A stretch of 64,000 nt of DNA, taken from contig OZ024743.1 in the NCBI GenBank assembly GCA_964016885.1, forward strand, positions 183,512,990 through 183,576,989, in the 5' to 3' direction. This stretch comes from Eledone cirrhosa (taxonomy: Eukaryota; Mollusca; Cephalopoda; Octopoda; Eledonidae). Positions 28,416 to 41,600 of the stretch are shown piece after piece; the stretch's first letter is position 1, and each line of letters begins with the position of its first letter. A program made the translations under genes and the position numbers. The notes under the pieces were generated by a model that was given only the letters and a program-made list of their open reading frames with translations, was not told the origin of the DNA and did no database searches.

Positions 28416-29871
28416 GAGAGAGAGCCATGTGGACAGGCTGAAAGATGTGTGCTCAGGCAGGCACACATGTAGAGAGGCACGTAGTCAAGAAGGTAAAGAT
28501 ATATACAGATAAACAGATAAATCAGCAGGCAGGTAGATAAAACAGACATATTAGAGCCAAACTAATAAACAAATGAATGATTAGAGAGAGAAAGAGGAAG
28601 AGAGGTTTAGACATGCACACATGTATTATAAACAGTCATATATTAAACACATATACATGCACAAATACCCACATATACCTATATACATGCTTATAATCAA
28701 CACACACACACACACACAAATATATTGGTATAAATATCTTTGGTAGTATACAGAGTAATATATTATCATCCTCATCATCTAAGATCCATTTCCCTGCTAA
28801 CATGTATAATTGTCAGAAGAAGTAATAAAACACTGTTTATCACTTGGATTAAAAAATATAAAACATTGTTTATCACTTGGATTAAAACATACAATAAAAC
28901 ATTGTTTATTACTTGGATTAAAAAATATAAAAAAAAACACTTTATAATCTGAATCCATTGTTTTGCCTTCTATGAGATTTATCAAATATATACATACACC
29001 TATACACTCCTACCTACATAAACATTTTTTAATTTCAATTCTAGTATAAGAAAAGGTAATTTACTCACTTGGCCCTTCTGATAAACCACTGCTGCCCTTT
29101 GGATCAGCACCTTTGTTCATAATGATACTCTTTATAAGGTCATAATTTGGACTAATTTTCTCCAAGTCCTTTAACAAAAAAGAAAAGAAAAAAAAAAATC
29201 AACATCAAACAATCATCATCATCACCACCACCATTATCACCAGCATCATCACCACCACCATCACTATCATCAAATAGATATTACATTAACCCTTTTGGTA
29301 CCAAACCGTTTCTGGTTCTATGATACAAAATTATTTGTTTTAAATTGTTTATATTTATCTCAAAACTTCCCATCATAATTTTATGCAAGAACCCTTGTTA
29401 AGTTAGGTTCCAAAAGTCAACCTAATAATGAGAAAGTTATGTTACTAAATCCTTCTAAATTCTTGATTATTTTTAAAATCATTTGAATAGCATATGCAAT
29501 GACTTTCATTAGAAATATAGCAATGAAAGGAGTAATATATATATTTAAAAGATTGACATGTGCAGCTGGGTTGGAAGTGGTATCAAGACTGGTGGTTGTA
29601 AGATCAGTCAGTTGGAATTTGCAGACGACATGTGATCTCTGACATGCACTTGATAGGTTTGAGCAGCACAGCAGGAATGAAAATCAGTGCTGTGAAGAAT
29701 GAGACAATCATCCTTTCAAGGAACCCTACATATGGATGGAGTTCCACAGAAGCAGGTGGAGAAGTTTAAGTATCTTGGTGCCAGGATGGATAACTTGCTG
29801 TAGAATATTGTCTCTAAAACTATTTGCCTAAACCATGCCAGCATAATGAAAAAACAGTGAAGGTAGGTGTG

Positions 29872-29914
<43 letters not shown>

Positions 29915-30107
29915 TGTGTATATTGTTCGTACTGCCTCTCTGTTTTGTTCCCGTTCAATTTTTTACTATATATATATAAAGTGCTCAAGTTGGTATATAT
30001 AATATACAGCTTGGCACCACGGTCGGGATTTTACTTATCCATATATATATATACACACCCACATACATATGTAATTTATTATAGCTGTGAAGCTATACCA
30101 GCAAGTT

Positions 30108-30163
<56 letters not shown>

Positions 30164-32633
30164 CATCTACATGTAATTTATTATAGCTGTTTAGCTACAC
30201 CAGCGAGTTGAGATCCAGAAGTTTTGTGCATAATTCACTTTTCAAAACTAGCTTAAATTTACCATCCCTGTACCCATGTTTCTCCCTTTCTTCCCCACAA
30301 GGTAACCTCCCCTCCACCCACAACTAAACAATGAAATACTTACAGAATTTACAAGGCCAAAATGAGGGTCTCCTGGAATTTCTTCACTGCACATAAATAT
30401 ATCTGCGTCTTTGGTCTAAAATAGTAACAAATACACACAAAAAAAAAAAAGAGAAATAAAAAACATCAACAGCTGTTTTTTGTTTTTGTTCTGTTAATTT
30501 TTATTCATCTTTCCAAACATCTGAGGGTAGACAATTCTTGAGATGATGTTGGAGTACATGAAATATTTTGAGAAGAGGAGGAGAAAGAGGTGTGTTGATG
30601 TAACAAGGTAGCGTGACAATGAGTAGTGTTGAGTGGGACACTGCATGTTGTTGAGGAGGGGAGGTGGCAGATGTGTTATCTAGATATATACATATATATA
30701 TGTCACTTCTTCATGTACCGACCTTAATCTTTGGCCTACACTAAATTTTTGTCAGCCAAGTTGCACATAATGTGATGTGCGTATATACACACATTCATAT
30801 CTATCTATCTATATCTATATGTATACACACACACACACATATATATATATAGACACACACAATGTGATGTGCATATATATATATATACACATACACACGT
30901 GTGAGACAACACACAAATAAATTTACCATATATCTATATGTAGATAATCATCATCATCATCATACAACAATGACTAATAATATATATATTTTTTCTTTAC
31001 ATTTAATTAACATTTTAGTATATGTCTCAATTGAATGCTTGCGATTGTTAAGAGAAGGGACACAGCCATATATCTAGAAGAGGGTCCAGTTAAGAGAAGG
31101 GACACATTCATATATGTAGAAGAGGGTCCAGTTAAGAGAAGGGACACAGCCATATATCTCGAAGAGGGTCCAGTTAAGAGAAGGGACACAGCCATATATA
31201 TAGAGGAGGGTCACAACCATATATCTAGAAGAGGGTCCAGTTAAGAGAAGGGACACAGCCATATATTTAGAGGAGGGTCCAGTTAAGAGAAGGGAAACAG
31301 CCATATATCTAGAAGAGGGTCCAGTTAAGAGAAGGGACACAGTCATATATTTAGGGGAGGGTCCAGTTAAGAGAAGGGACACAGCCATATATTTAGAGGA
31401 GGGTCCAGTTAAAGGAAGGGACACAGCCATATATCTAGAAGAGGGTCCAATTAAGAGAAGGGACACAGCCATATATTTAGGGGAGGGTCCAGTTAAGAGA
31501 AGGGACACAGCCATATATTTAGGGGAGGATCCAGTTAAGAGGAGCACAGCCATATATTTAGGGAGATGGGTTCAGTTAAGAGAAGGGACAGCCATATATT
31601 TAGGGGGATGGGTCCAGTTATATCATCCTCAATACTTCACTGGGACTAGATTTTACTTTCAAATTGATTATGTTAAATGATGTAACACAGCCCCCACCTT
31701 CAAATATTTAGTTTGGCGTTCTCCTGATTCTCCCAATCCTACAAGCTACCGCTACCACTACTACTAATATCACCACCACCACTAATAATAATAATTGTTT
31801 CTACTTTTTGGCACAAGGCCAGCAATTAGCCAGTGCATTACTGGTACTTTATTTTATTGACCCCGTAAGGATGAAAGGCAAAGTCAACCTCGGCGGGATT
31901 TGAACTCAGAATGGCAAGGGCCGTAACTCTATGCGTCAAAGCATGGCGTCCGACCCTCTACCGATACTGCCAATCCACCGCCACTAATAATAATAATAAT
32001 TTCTTTATTAACCACAAAGAATTTAGACAAAGCACAACAAGAACAGTAAAATATGATACAGTTCGGTTTCATGGAGAATGCAAAACTGAGAAATCATCCC
32101 CCCACAAATAAATATATATATATCTAATATATATATATCTAATCAATTTTAGGGGAGCAGTAAGTAGATTACATTGATCCCAGTACTTCACTGGTCCTTT
32201 ATTTTATTGACTTTGAAATGATGAAAGGCAAAGTTGACTGGAGCAGGTTTGGAACTCAGACTGTAAAGACTCCTAACAAATGGAGCAAAGCTAATGCTTG
32301 AATATAACAACAATAATAATAATAATAATAATAATGGGTTCTGATTTAGGCACAAGGCCAACAATTTGGGGGAAGAAAAGTTGATTGAATCGACCCCAGT
32401 ATGTGACTCGTTCTTTAATCAACCCCGTAGGGATGATAGGCAAAGCTAACCTTGGCGGGATTTGAGCTCAGAACTTAAAGAGGCATAATAATTTCTACTC
32501 TAAGCACAAGGCCAGCAATTTTGGGGGATAAGAAGTCAATTAAATCGACCCCAGTGCATTACTGGTATTTTATTTTATCGACCCCATATGGATGAAAGGT
32601 AAAGTTAACCGCAGTGGGATTTGAACTCGGGAC

Positions 32634-32668
<35 letters not shown>

Positions 32669-35600
32669 TGTTTCTACTTTAGGCACAAGGCCAGTAATTT
32701 GAAGGGGAGGGGAACATCAATTAAATTGACCTCAGTGCATTACTGGTGCTTTATTTGATCGACCCCATAAGGATGACAGGCAAAGTTAAGCCCAGTGGGA
32801 TTTGAACTCTGGACGTAAATAAAGATAATTCAATGTTGTCAACTTACCATTGTCTTAACAATAGTTGTGTGCCATGTTGGTTTAATTCGTCGTGGCATCG
32901 TGGTCAGGCTCTCCCAGTTTTTATCTATATAGGGAATAATGTCCTAAAAACAACATAGATAAAAACTGACATAACTTAGTAAAATTTTCAACTCTTTATT
33001 ACTTCTATAACTTTAAATGTAATTTCATCTGTTTACATTGATAGGTTGAGATATAAACACAAGATAAGAGTTTAACCCTTTAATGTTCAAACCGGCCAGA
33101 ATTCTCTACCTCTTTCTGTTGAAACTGGCTGTAACTGGTCGCTCAAACTGATATTAAGGTATTGTTCTCAAAATAAATACTTCCAAAATCTCATAGATTC
33201 AATATTATGTGAGATAATTATGTGAGGTAAAGCCTTTACCATGAAAATATAATAGTATATATAAAATAATGTGAATGCTAAAGGGTTAACAGACACTTTA
33301 GCTAAAATCACAGCCATTACAGCTCTCCCCACCACTACCACCATCATAAACAGCAGCAATATAACTGAGAAACAATTTGGAATATCTTACAACACTTATA
33401 TGTGAATTGTTCCTAATTATTTGGCTAGGAACAGGAATCGACCGTCATTGCTTTCACTGTTGAGTGTTCCAGTTGTTTAATTAATGGAACAGCCTGCTTA
33501 TGAAATTAACATGTAAGTGGGTGAGCATTCCCTAGATACATGTATCCTTAACATTGTTCTCAGGAAGATTCAGCATGCCAGTGTGTGACACGGCTGACCC
33601 TTTGAATTACAGGTACAGTCCATCTTATATTATAGTGGAAGTGACTGAGCATTCCAAAGACATGAGTACCCTTAACATAGTTCTCAGGGAGATTCAGCAT
33701 GACAGTCAATCTGATGAGCTTCCAAACAGTTTCCATCTACCAAATTTCATTGACATGGCATGGGTCACCATGAGACTTTTTCTCACACTTCTTTAGTTCC
33801 TTTTGTTCTCTATGGAGCAGTGGGCATGGTCACATGCCCTGTCACAGGCAAGGCCCATGCCTGCCAGATATTCCCCTGCAGACCTCAATCAGGTGTGGAG
33901 ATGTTTGCCTTTCTTTCTTTGCCCTCCATTTGAGGGAGGCCCTCACATTGATTTCTTCAAGGACATGTGCAACACATGGTCATGTATTTTTCCTCTGTCA
34001 TACACAGATGGTATCATCATCATCATTTAACATTACTGTAGATTATTCAGTCAAGCAATCATAGTTCTATTTTAGACTTTTTAAAGAAACTTTTTGTTAA
34101 TCTGGTTTCATGTAATACACAATGTTAAAAGCCAATTTTTAACAAAAAAAAAAAAAAAAGTTTTATTAAATTTTATTTTTAAATGTTTTCATGTGAAACA
34201 GCAGATTTTTCCAGTAGACCCCACCTTAGGGGAGACTGAGTTAGACAATAGTTATATAAAAACAAACTTATTTTACCTTTTTCGAAAACATGAATTTCAG
34301 ATCCGGATCAGATTGGTTTTGAAAAGTTAAATTTGCTACAGCAGTGTAACACATCTGGCTGAAACCTGAATAAGTTCAAGGTTTAAAAGTCAGAGAAAAT
34401 AGAAAAGGAATTATGAAATATTGTTATATTTGGTGACAGTCATGTTGCCGTATTACCAATAAATAAACACATGTATCACAATTTTCACTTTATTATTAGT
34501 TCTCTTTTGTCTTCTCTTCTTTCTGGTCTTAATCTGTTACTTTACTTTGTCTTTTTCAAAAAGGCAAGATTAAGAGCAGAAAGAAGAGGAGGTACAAAAG
34601 AGAACAAATAATCACTGAAGAGGTCACATAATGTGTAACGAAACAACTTGGATGAACTAAACAAATAACTAATAATATGGGATCAAGTCCATAACACATT
34701 CTGACAGCTAGGGACTTGTGAGTATCTCTAGTGAGTGGAACTCATAAAAGGTTTCTTGGGTGTTTTAATGATAGGAGTCCCAGTTTGATCAAGAAGAGCA
34801 ATTGTCTTGCTCTGGAACACAATACATTGCCAGATTTAAGAATTGAACCCATGACCATATGACCATTAAGCTAGTAATCATAAATGAGATTGGTTCATCT
34901 AGATGTGTAGTTCAGTTGTTTAACCCCAAGCCAGTCCTGATCTACCAGACCTATGATTAACTCATTGCAGCTATGTCCATTTTATCTTTCCCTTTTCAGA
35001 CATAGTGTATCTTGGACCACATTATTCAATGTGTCAGTCCTTTTTTAAGTAAGAAGGTAGAGTATGGTTTGAGTGAAGTTTGGCAGCTATTTCTAGCAAG
35101 TCTAGTAACCATGTAAGAGTCTCTCTCTCTCTCTTATTGGTTTTTTATTCCAATATTTAGTCTGTTATATATTTCAATCATTGATATTTGAGTTAAGTTT
35201 GGCAGCTATTTCTAGCAGGTCAAGTAACCATGTAAGAGTCTCTCTCTCTCTCTCTTGTTGGCTTGCTATGCCAATATTTAGTCTGTTAAAGTGATACTGA
35301 CATCACAAACAAGGCAACATTTCAATTATAGACATTTGAGTGAAGTTTAGCTGCTATTTCTAGCAGGTCAAGTAACCATGTAAAGTCCTCTTTCTCTTGT
35401 TGGTTTGCTAGTCCAATATTTAGTCTGTTAAAGTCATACTGACATCCCAAATGAAGCAACATTTCAATTATAGACATGCTACAAGGATATCTTTATTTCT
35501 TTCACAGCTGTTCAACAACTGGGTTACAATAAGTGAAGAAGTTTTTTTCTCTTTACTTGTTTTTTTTATGTATTTCTATTCATATCTTCGTTATCTGCAA

Positions 35601-38600
35601 TTCATGATTGCTTGGTTTTCCAGTCTTCTGAAGTATGTCACCTTGTTCTCTCAGTAGCATACTTGACTCTTTTAGATGTAGGTCACAATGATTTGTGCTT
35701 CTAGGCAGAATAATAGGATTGGCTGCCATCCCCACCACCATTGCCTGTTGGCTAGCTTCTTTCTCAGTTATCTGGTACTGGTCTCTCCTACCCCTATTTT
35801 CCCAGTCTTTCCATGCCTGTCTCTTGGCCTTAATGACTATCCACTGTGCTGTTCCTCCACCAGGTCACCCTCTGTTTGGCTGAGTATTTCCATGCCTGTC
35901 TCTTGGTTTTAATGGTTCCACCATCAGGTCACCTTCTTTCTGGCTGGTGCTTTACTCCAGCCACAAGTCTCATCAGTAGTTTGCAAAAAGTTGTCCCATA
36001 GGAATTTCTATGCTATATGTACCTAGCTTGACACCCCTCTCATCTACTACATCCTGTAGGGCCTTTCTAAACCTATATTTAACTGAAATGTCCTTTAGCT
36101 TTCAAACCTTCTGTCTCCAAATTTTCCTGCATATCTTATTCTGTCTTGTGTTTATTTTGATGTCACTAATAACTAAATACCGTCTAACCCATGCTAGCGT
36201 GGAAGATAGATGTTAAACGATGATGATGTTGGGCAGTGCATTCTTCCCTAGGGGAGGGCTTATTCTTTATTGCAGTCCATTTATCTTGTCTTATGAGTAA
36301 GTAATCAATTTAGCTTGTGTGTTCACCTGATTGATATGATATTAGGTGGCTGCAGGCTGGTTTCCTGAAATTTGTCTTGCAAATGGTTTGTTCATTTGTG
36401 TCACAGAATTCTAGGAACATCAATCCCTCTTAATTTCTTAAGCCATAACCATAAGAGCATTTCAGCTAGGTTTTTACAGCTGCTGGATGTCCTTAACACC
36501 AACCCATTTACAGTGTGAAACTGGGTGGTCCTGTTATGAAGAGGCTCTGGCTAGTTGGCCTCGCCATACCCTGCCCATAACGGATCTGTATTTGGGAGCT
36601 GGGTGAACTTGTTATGAGAAAGTTCTGGCCAGTTGGCCGCGTCGAACCTTGCTCATGGCAGCACCTGTTTTGGAAAGAGGGTGAGTGTGGAAAGCAACGG
36701 GTGGTAAGGTTGTGGAAATGAGAGGCAGTGCAAGGCAATGTCTGTAAAACAACTATGGGAGGTGGTGGATAGGGGGAAATGATAGAGCCATGAAGTTTGC
36801 CACTGTTAGTTGACGAAGAGACATTTAGAAAAACATTGAAATAAACAAATGAAAAATACAGAAAACGGGGGAAAAAGTAATAACTGAGTAATTAACTCAC
36901 AATATAGGTATGGATTAGCCTTATCTTCGATATATATATATTTACATATATGGATTGTTGTTGTTATTCTTCCTCCTCTTTCTTATATTAGATTGTTTTA
37001 ATTAATTCTTAACCTTCTACAATGATTTAGTAGAAAATGTTTAAAACCAAGTTTGCTAATTCAAATGTTTATAGTGTTTTTACTAGTGGGCAGATTGATG
37101 TGAACATTGCAATATTAGAATAAAAACTTCAGTTTATAATGTGATGTAGTCATGGTAGTGTTCTGTATATTTCATGTCTTGTTAATGATATTTGATATTA
37201 AACAGGACATTAAAAGTTAATAATGAAAGTTTTTTCACAAGGTCTATCCTAATTCTTAACTATTTTCAAAATTAATTGTAACCATATGCAGTGTATTTCA
37301 TTATGTCACACAGTGTATTTCATTATGGTCACACAGAACTTCAAAAGAAATAGTTAAAGCTATAGCAGCTGTAACAATTCAGTCAACATTTTTTAAAGGA
37401 GAACTATACCAAATCTCCCTCAACTCATATTCTATGAACTTCAAAAATGCTCCTTTTGATAATGTAGTCCTTGCTACACAGTACTTGAAAAATAGATGGG
37501 GATGGTTAGAATGCCTTTGATCATAGGTTTGCTCAGCCATGAATGGCCTGGAGCTAAACAACAACTTTTTTTTAATTTGTTAAAGTCTCTCTCTCTCCCT
37601 CAGTCTCAGTGACACATGAGGATATCCTTTAACATAACAATTTAACACAGCAATATAAGCTGACTCACACATACCAGATACTGTAACAGATCTGTGTATT
37701 AGTATTGCTATTGACCAACCCTTGCTGGTCATTAAGTCAGATGATAAATGATGATGATGATGATGATGATGATTGTAACCTAAATATATTATTAGCTATA
37801 AATTACTTATAATGTCTCAATTTATATTCTCTTCTTTACACTTATAATTCATCTTCTCTGCTTCTTACTTTCACTTACTAAAAAGTCTGAAGTCTGTCTC
37901 GAACCTGGAGGCTTAACAGACTGGTGCTTATCTCGGGTTCTGAGATGCTAAGTGACTGAGAGTACAAGACAGCCCCCCCCCCCCCCCCCCCCCTGGACAG
38001 GAAACCATTCCATCATAGGGTTAAACCTCCAGCTAATGCTGGTACTCATTTTCAGCTAAGTATACTGGAGCAACATGAAATGAAGTGTTTTGCTCAAGAA
38101 CACAACACACAACCCAGTCCAAGAATCAAACCCACAACATTATGGTCATAGGTCCAACACCCTTACCACTAGGTTACGTGCCTCCACATGTACTTACTCA
38201 TATGCATAATTAGTAAATAGATTGTCATCCATTGGTTTTGACAATAAGTATTCCAGTTGTTCAACCAACTATCTCCACATTGAGTTATAGTGTAAGTGGC
38301 TGAGTATTCCACAGATATCCTCTTAATGTTAATACTCAAGTGAATCATTATGACACTGTAACACTTTTAATGCATATATGGTCTGTCCAACAGGCTGCCC
38401 CCTTGTTGATTATTATGCTACACACACACATTCATACACATATATCCAAGATAAGGCTATTTCATACCTATATTTTGAATTAATTACTCAGTCATTACTT
38501 TCCCCCCAATTTTCTGTATTTTTTGATACTTTTCATTTGCTTATTTCAAATGTTTATAGTAAAGATACAATAAACATTTGAATTAACCTCTGTGGTGTTG

Positions 38601-41600
38601 ATAAAATGCACTCGGTAGAGCATGGGATTGTATGTAAGTTACATGTGGGCCATTAATCTATTTGAACACTCAGCATAGTGTGGGAATCTATGGTCCACCT
38701 GAAAGGGCAATAGCTCTGCATAAGTACTGACTCCATTTGTTGACAATCTGTCCAAATGTATGGCCTAAGTGCTGGCTCTGTAGACAAACTGTCGAAATCT
38801 ATGGTCCACAAAAGGTCAGTAGCTCTGCATAAGTCCTGACTCTGGCTCTGTAGACAACCTGTCCAAATCTATAGTCCACCAGAGGTCAGTAGCTCAGTGT
38901 AAGTGCTGACTATGACTGTTGATAACCTGTCTAAATGTATGGGACACCTGTGAGGTCAGTAGCTCTGTGTAAGTACTGACTCCAACTGTAGACAACCTGT
39001 TCCAACCTGCTAGCAGGGTAAGTGGTGGGTGTTAAATAATGATGATGATTAAAAAATAATGAATTCAGGTGACTTTAGTATTAGTGAGAGTTAGTAGACC
39101 AACAATGATTTCTATGAACGTCAGAGAAAATATGTTGTTAGTAGAAGTTCATTTAATAATTAGTATTGAAATAATAACAAACTCCGAGAGAGAGAGAAAG
39201 AAAGAAGAGAGAGAGAGAGAAAGAGATTTACTGTTTTACAGTTCTATTTCATAAATTACCAAAAATATTCCTACTCACTTGCATGTTTTTTGGTAAAACT
39301 TTCTCCATTTGAACTGCACTTCTTTGACTTACAGTAGAAAAGGTAATTTGACATAAAAGGAACACATTTCCTGAAATGAGAAGTAAAGTTATATCACCAT
39401 ACTAGATGAACCTGAAGTTGATAGTAAACACTTAACTATATAACGATATCATATTTCCTGTAGATAAAGATGGTATTTAACACATTTTAGACATTAGCAA
39501 GCTGTGACAGGTGGTTTGAAATTTTTCAGCAGGTACCTTTTAGGGCAAATATTTCATCAGATCTACTTTGTAAAATAAATCAAACAATGAGACAATAAAA
39601 ATTGAATTTTAATGTTTTTATTTAAGCATTTACTATATATATATGTAATCTGAGTTTTTTGAATCGTAACTATAATAAAGCAAGGTCTGCGAGATTGCGT
39701 CCAGAATATATTTTTTTACCCCGTTTGTAAAATAAGTTGGATTACTTTGAATAAATAATGAATGAATATTACATAATTTATATGCTAAATTTCGTGGCTG
39801 TTGATTGAATATATTTTATAGCTTATTTAAAGATCTTGAAAATTATCAAATGTCAACACTTCCGGTTAGCAGCCGTTATATTATAACACTTATAATCGCA
39901 TATATTTCTGTCACTAATTTTCTCCTAATGCAGTTTATATATAATATCGTCTTTTTTTAAATATATCATGGATTACTGATTACAGAAGACAGTGTAACAT
40001 AGGCTTTGTTCAATTTCTGTGTATATTGTCAATTACGATTTTATTTGATGTATCATATTTACATGTATATATATTTGTATATGATATCAATATACACACT
40101 ACACATGCTAGCAGAAAACCACGCGTGGGGTCGTTTTTCTGCTAGTATTAATAATAATATTTGATTTGTTTGCAATTATGTAAACAGCCTCTTTTAAAGT
40201 TCTGTAAACAGAACTGCAGACACAGTGTCTGGAGTTCTGTTTACATGCCAACACAAGAGCAAGAATGAGGGGCTCATTCTACTGATATGGTGACATGGCT
40301 TAAAAGAGGCTGTTTGCATAATTGCAAACGAATCAAATATTATTATTAATATTCGAAAAACTCAGATTATCATCATCACCGTTTTACGTCCGTTCTTCCA
40401 CACTAGCATGGGTTAGACGAGTTGTCCTGTTGTGGGCAGTGTCCAGTTGGCTGACCTTGTCTTACTCATACAAGAACTGATTCTGGTTTGATTTCTACAA
40501 CTGGATGCCCTTCCTAACACCAACCTCATTTACAGTGAGTGCTGGGTGCTTTTTTTCCGTGGCACCTCCAGAACCACTTTGCAGTGGGAGGGGGTGGGGG
40601 CATATTGTCTATATGCTTCAGCTTTGGCTTGTTCCCGTGGGAAGTCGGGTCTTCTGTATTACTGCGTGACGCCAGAGGTCTCGGTCATGTGTCATTGCCC
40701 TTGAGAGGTGCAATTGGGTAAGGTCGGCTTTTATCACCTCATCCCAGGTCTTCTTGGGTCTCCCCACTCCGCGGCTTCCATCGACTTCTAGTGCTCTGCA
40801 CCTTTTTATGCAGCTATCATCCTTCATACGCATCACATGTCCATACCAACACAACCTCCTCTCCTGCACACAGCATTTGATTCCTCTTATGCTCAGTCTC
40901 TCTCTCAGTTCGTTTATGCTTTGCCGTTCACGTATATTACTATTACACATCCATCGGAGCATGCAAGCTTCGTTTCTTTCTAATCTGTGCAAGTCTTCTA
41001 CAGACAGCGCCCAGGTCTCACTACCATGTAACATTGCTGTTCGTATACACGCATCATACAGTCTGCCTTTCATTTTGAGGGAAAAGCCTTTTGCAGCTAG
41101 CAGTGGCAGTAGCTCCCTGAACTTCTTCCAGCCCGTTCTTACCCTAGTTACTGTACTTTCAGAACACCCACTTCCACTGCTAATTTGGTCACCTAGGTAG
41201 CAGAAGCTGTCTACAGTTTCTACAGAGCCCTCCCAGAGTTTGGTAATGCTTGTTTCCTGTGGTTGTTTGCTGCTACATGTAAAGCCTACATTTCTAACTA
41301 AGCTTCCTGAGATCCCACATCTCTTGTGTACCCATAGTTTGCATTTGGGGCAGAGGATGGAGTTCCAACCTACACCTTTTCTACATACTAAGGGGACCCG
41401 GGTTCTGTTTTCTCGTCTACTTACAAGAACCTTAGTCTTTGTCTGGTTGACTTTCAGACCTTTTCTTTCTAGTCCCTGCTTCCATGTTTGGAATTTCTTC
41501 TCTAGTTCCACCATAGATTCAGCTTAAGTGTGAGATCATCCGCATATAGGAGTTCCTATGGGCATCCGGTCTTAAACTCCTCCGTTATTGCCTGCAAAAC

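Noticed and set aside
28119..28466. 115-codon minus-strand frame
   Set aside because: Its first part is translated (GA)n repeat. The rest looks protein-like but has no splice context or similarity I know.
37379..37564. 61-codon minus-strand frame as an Ash2 exon
   Set aside because: No similarity to Ash2. The true exon for that region was found at 34,277-34,365 with matching phases.
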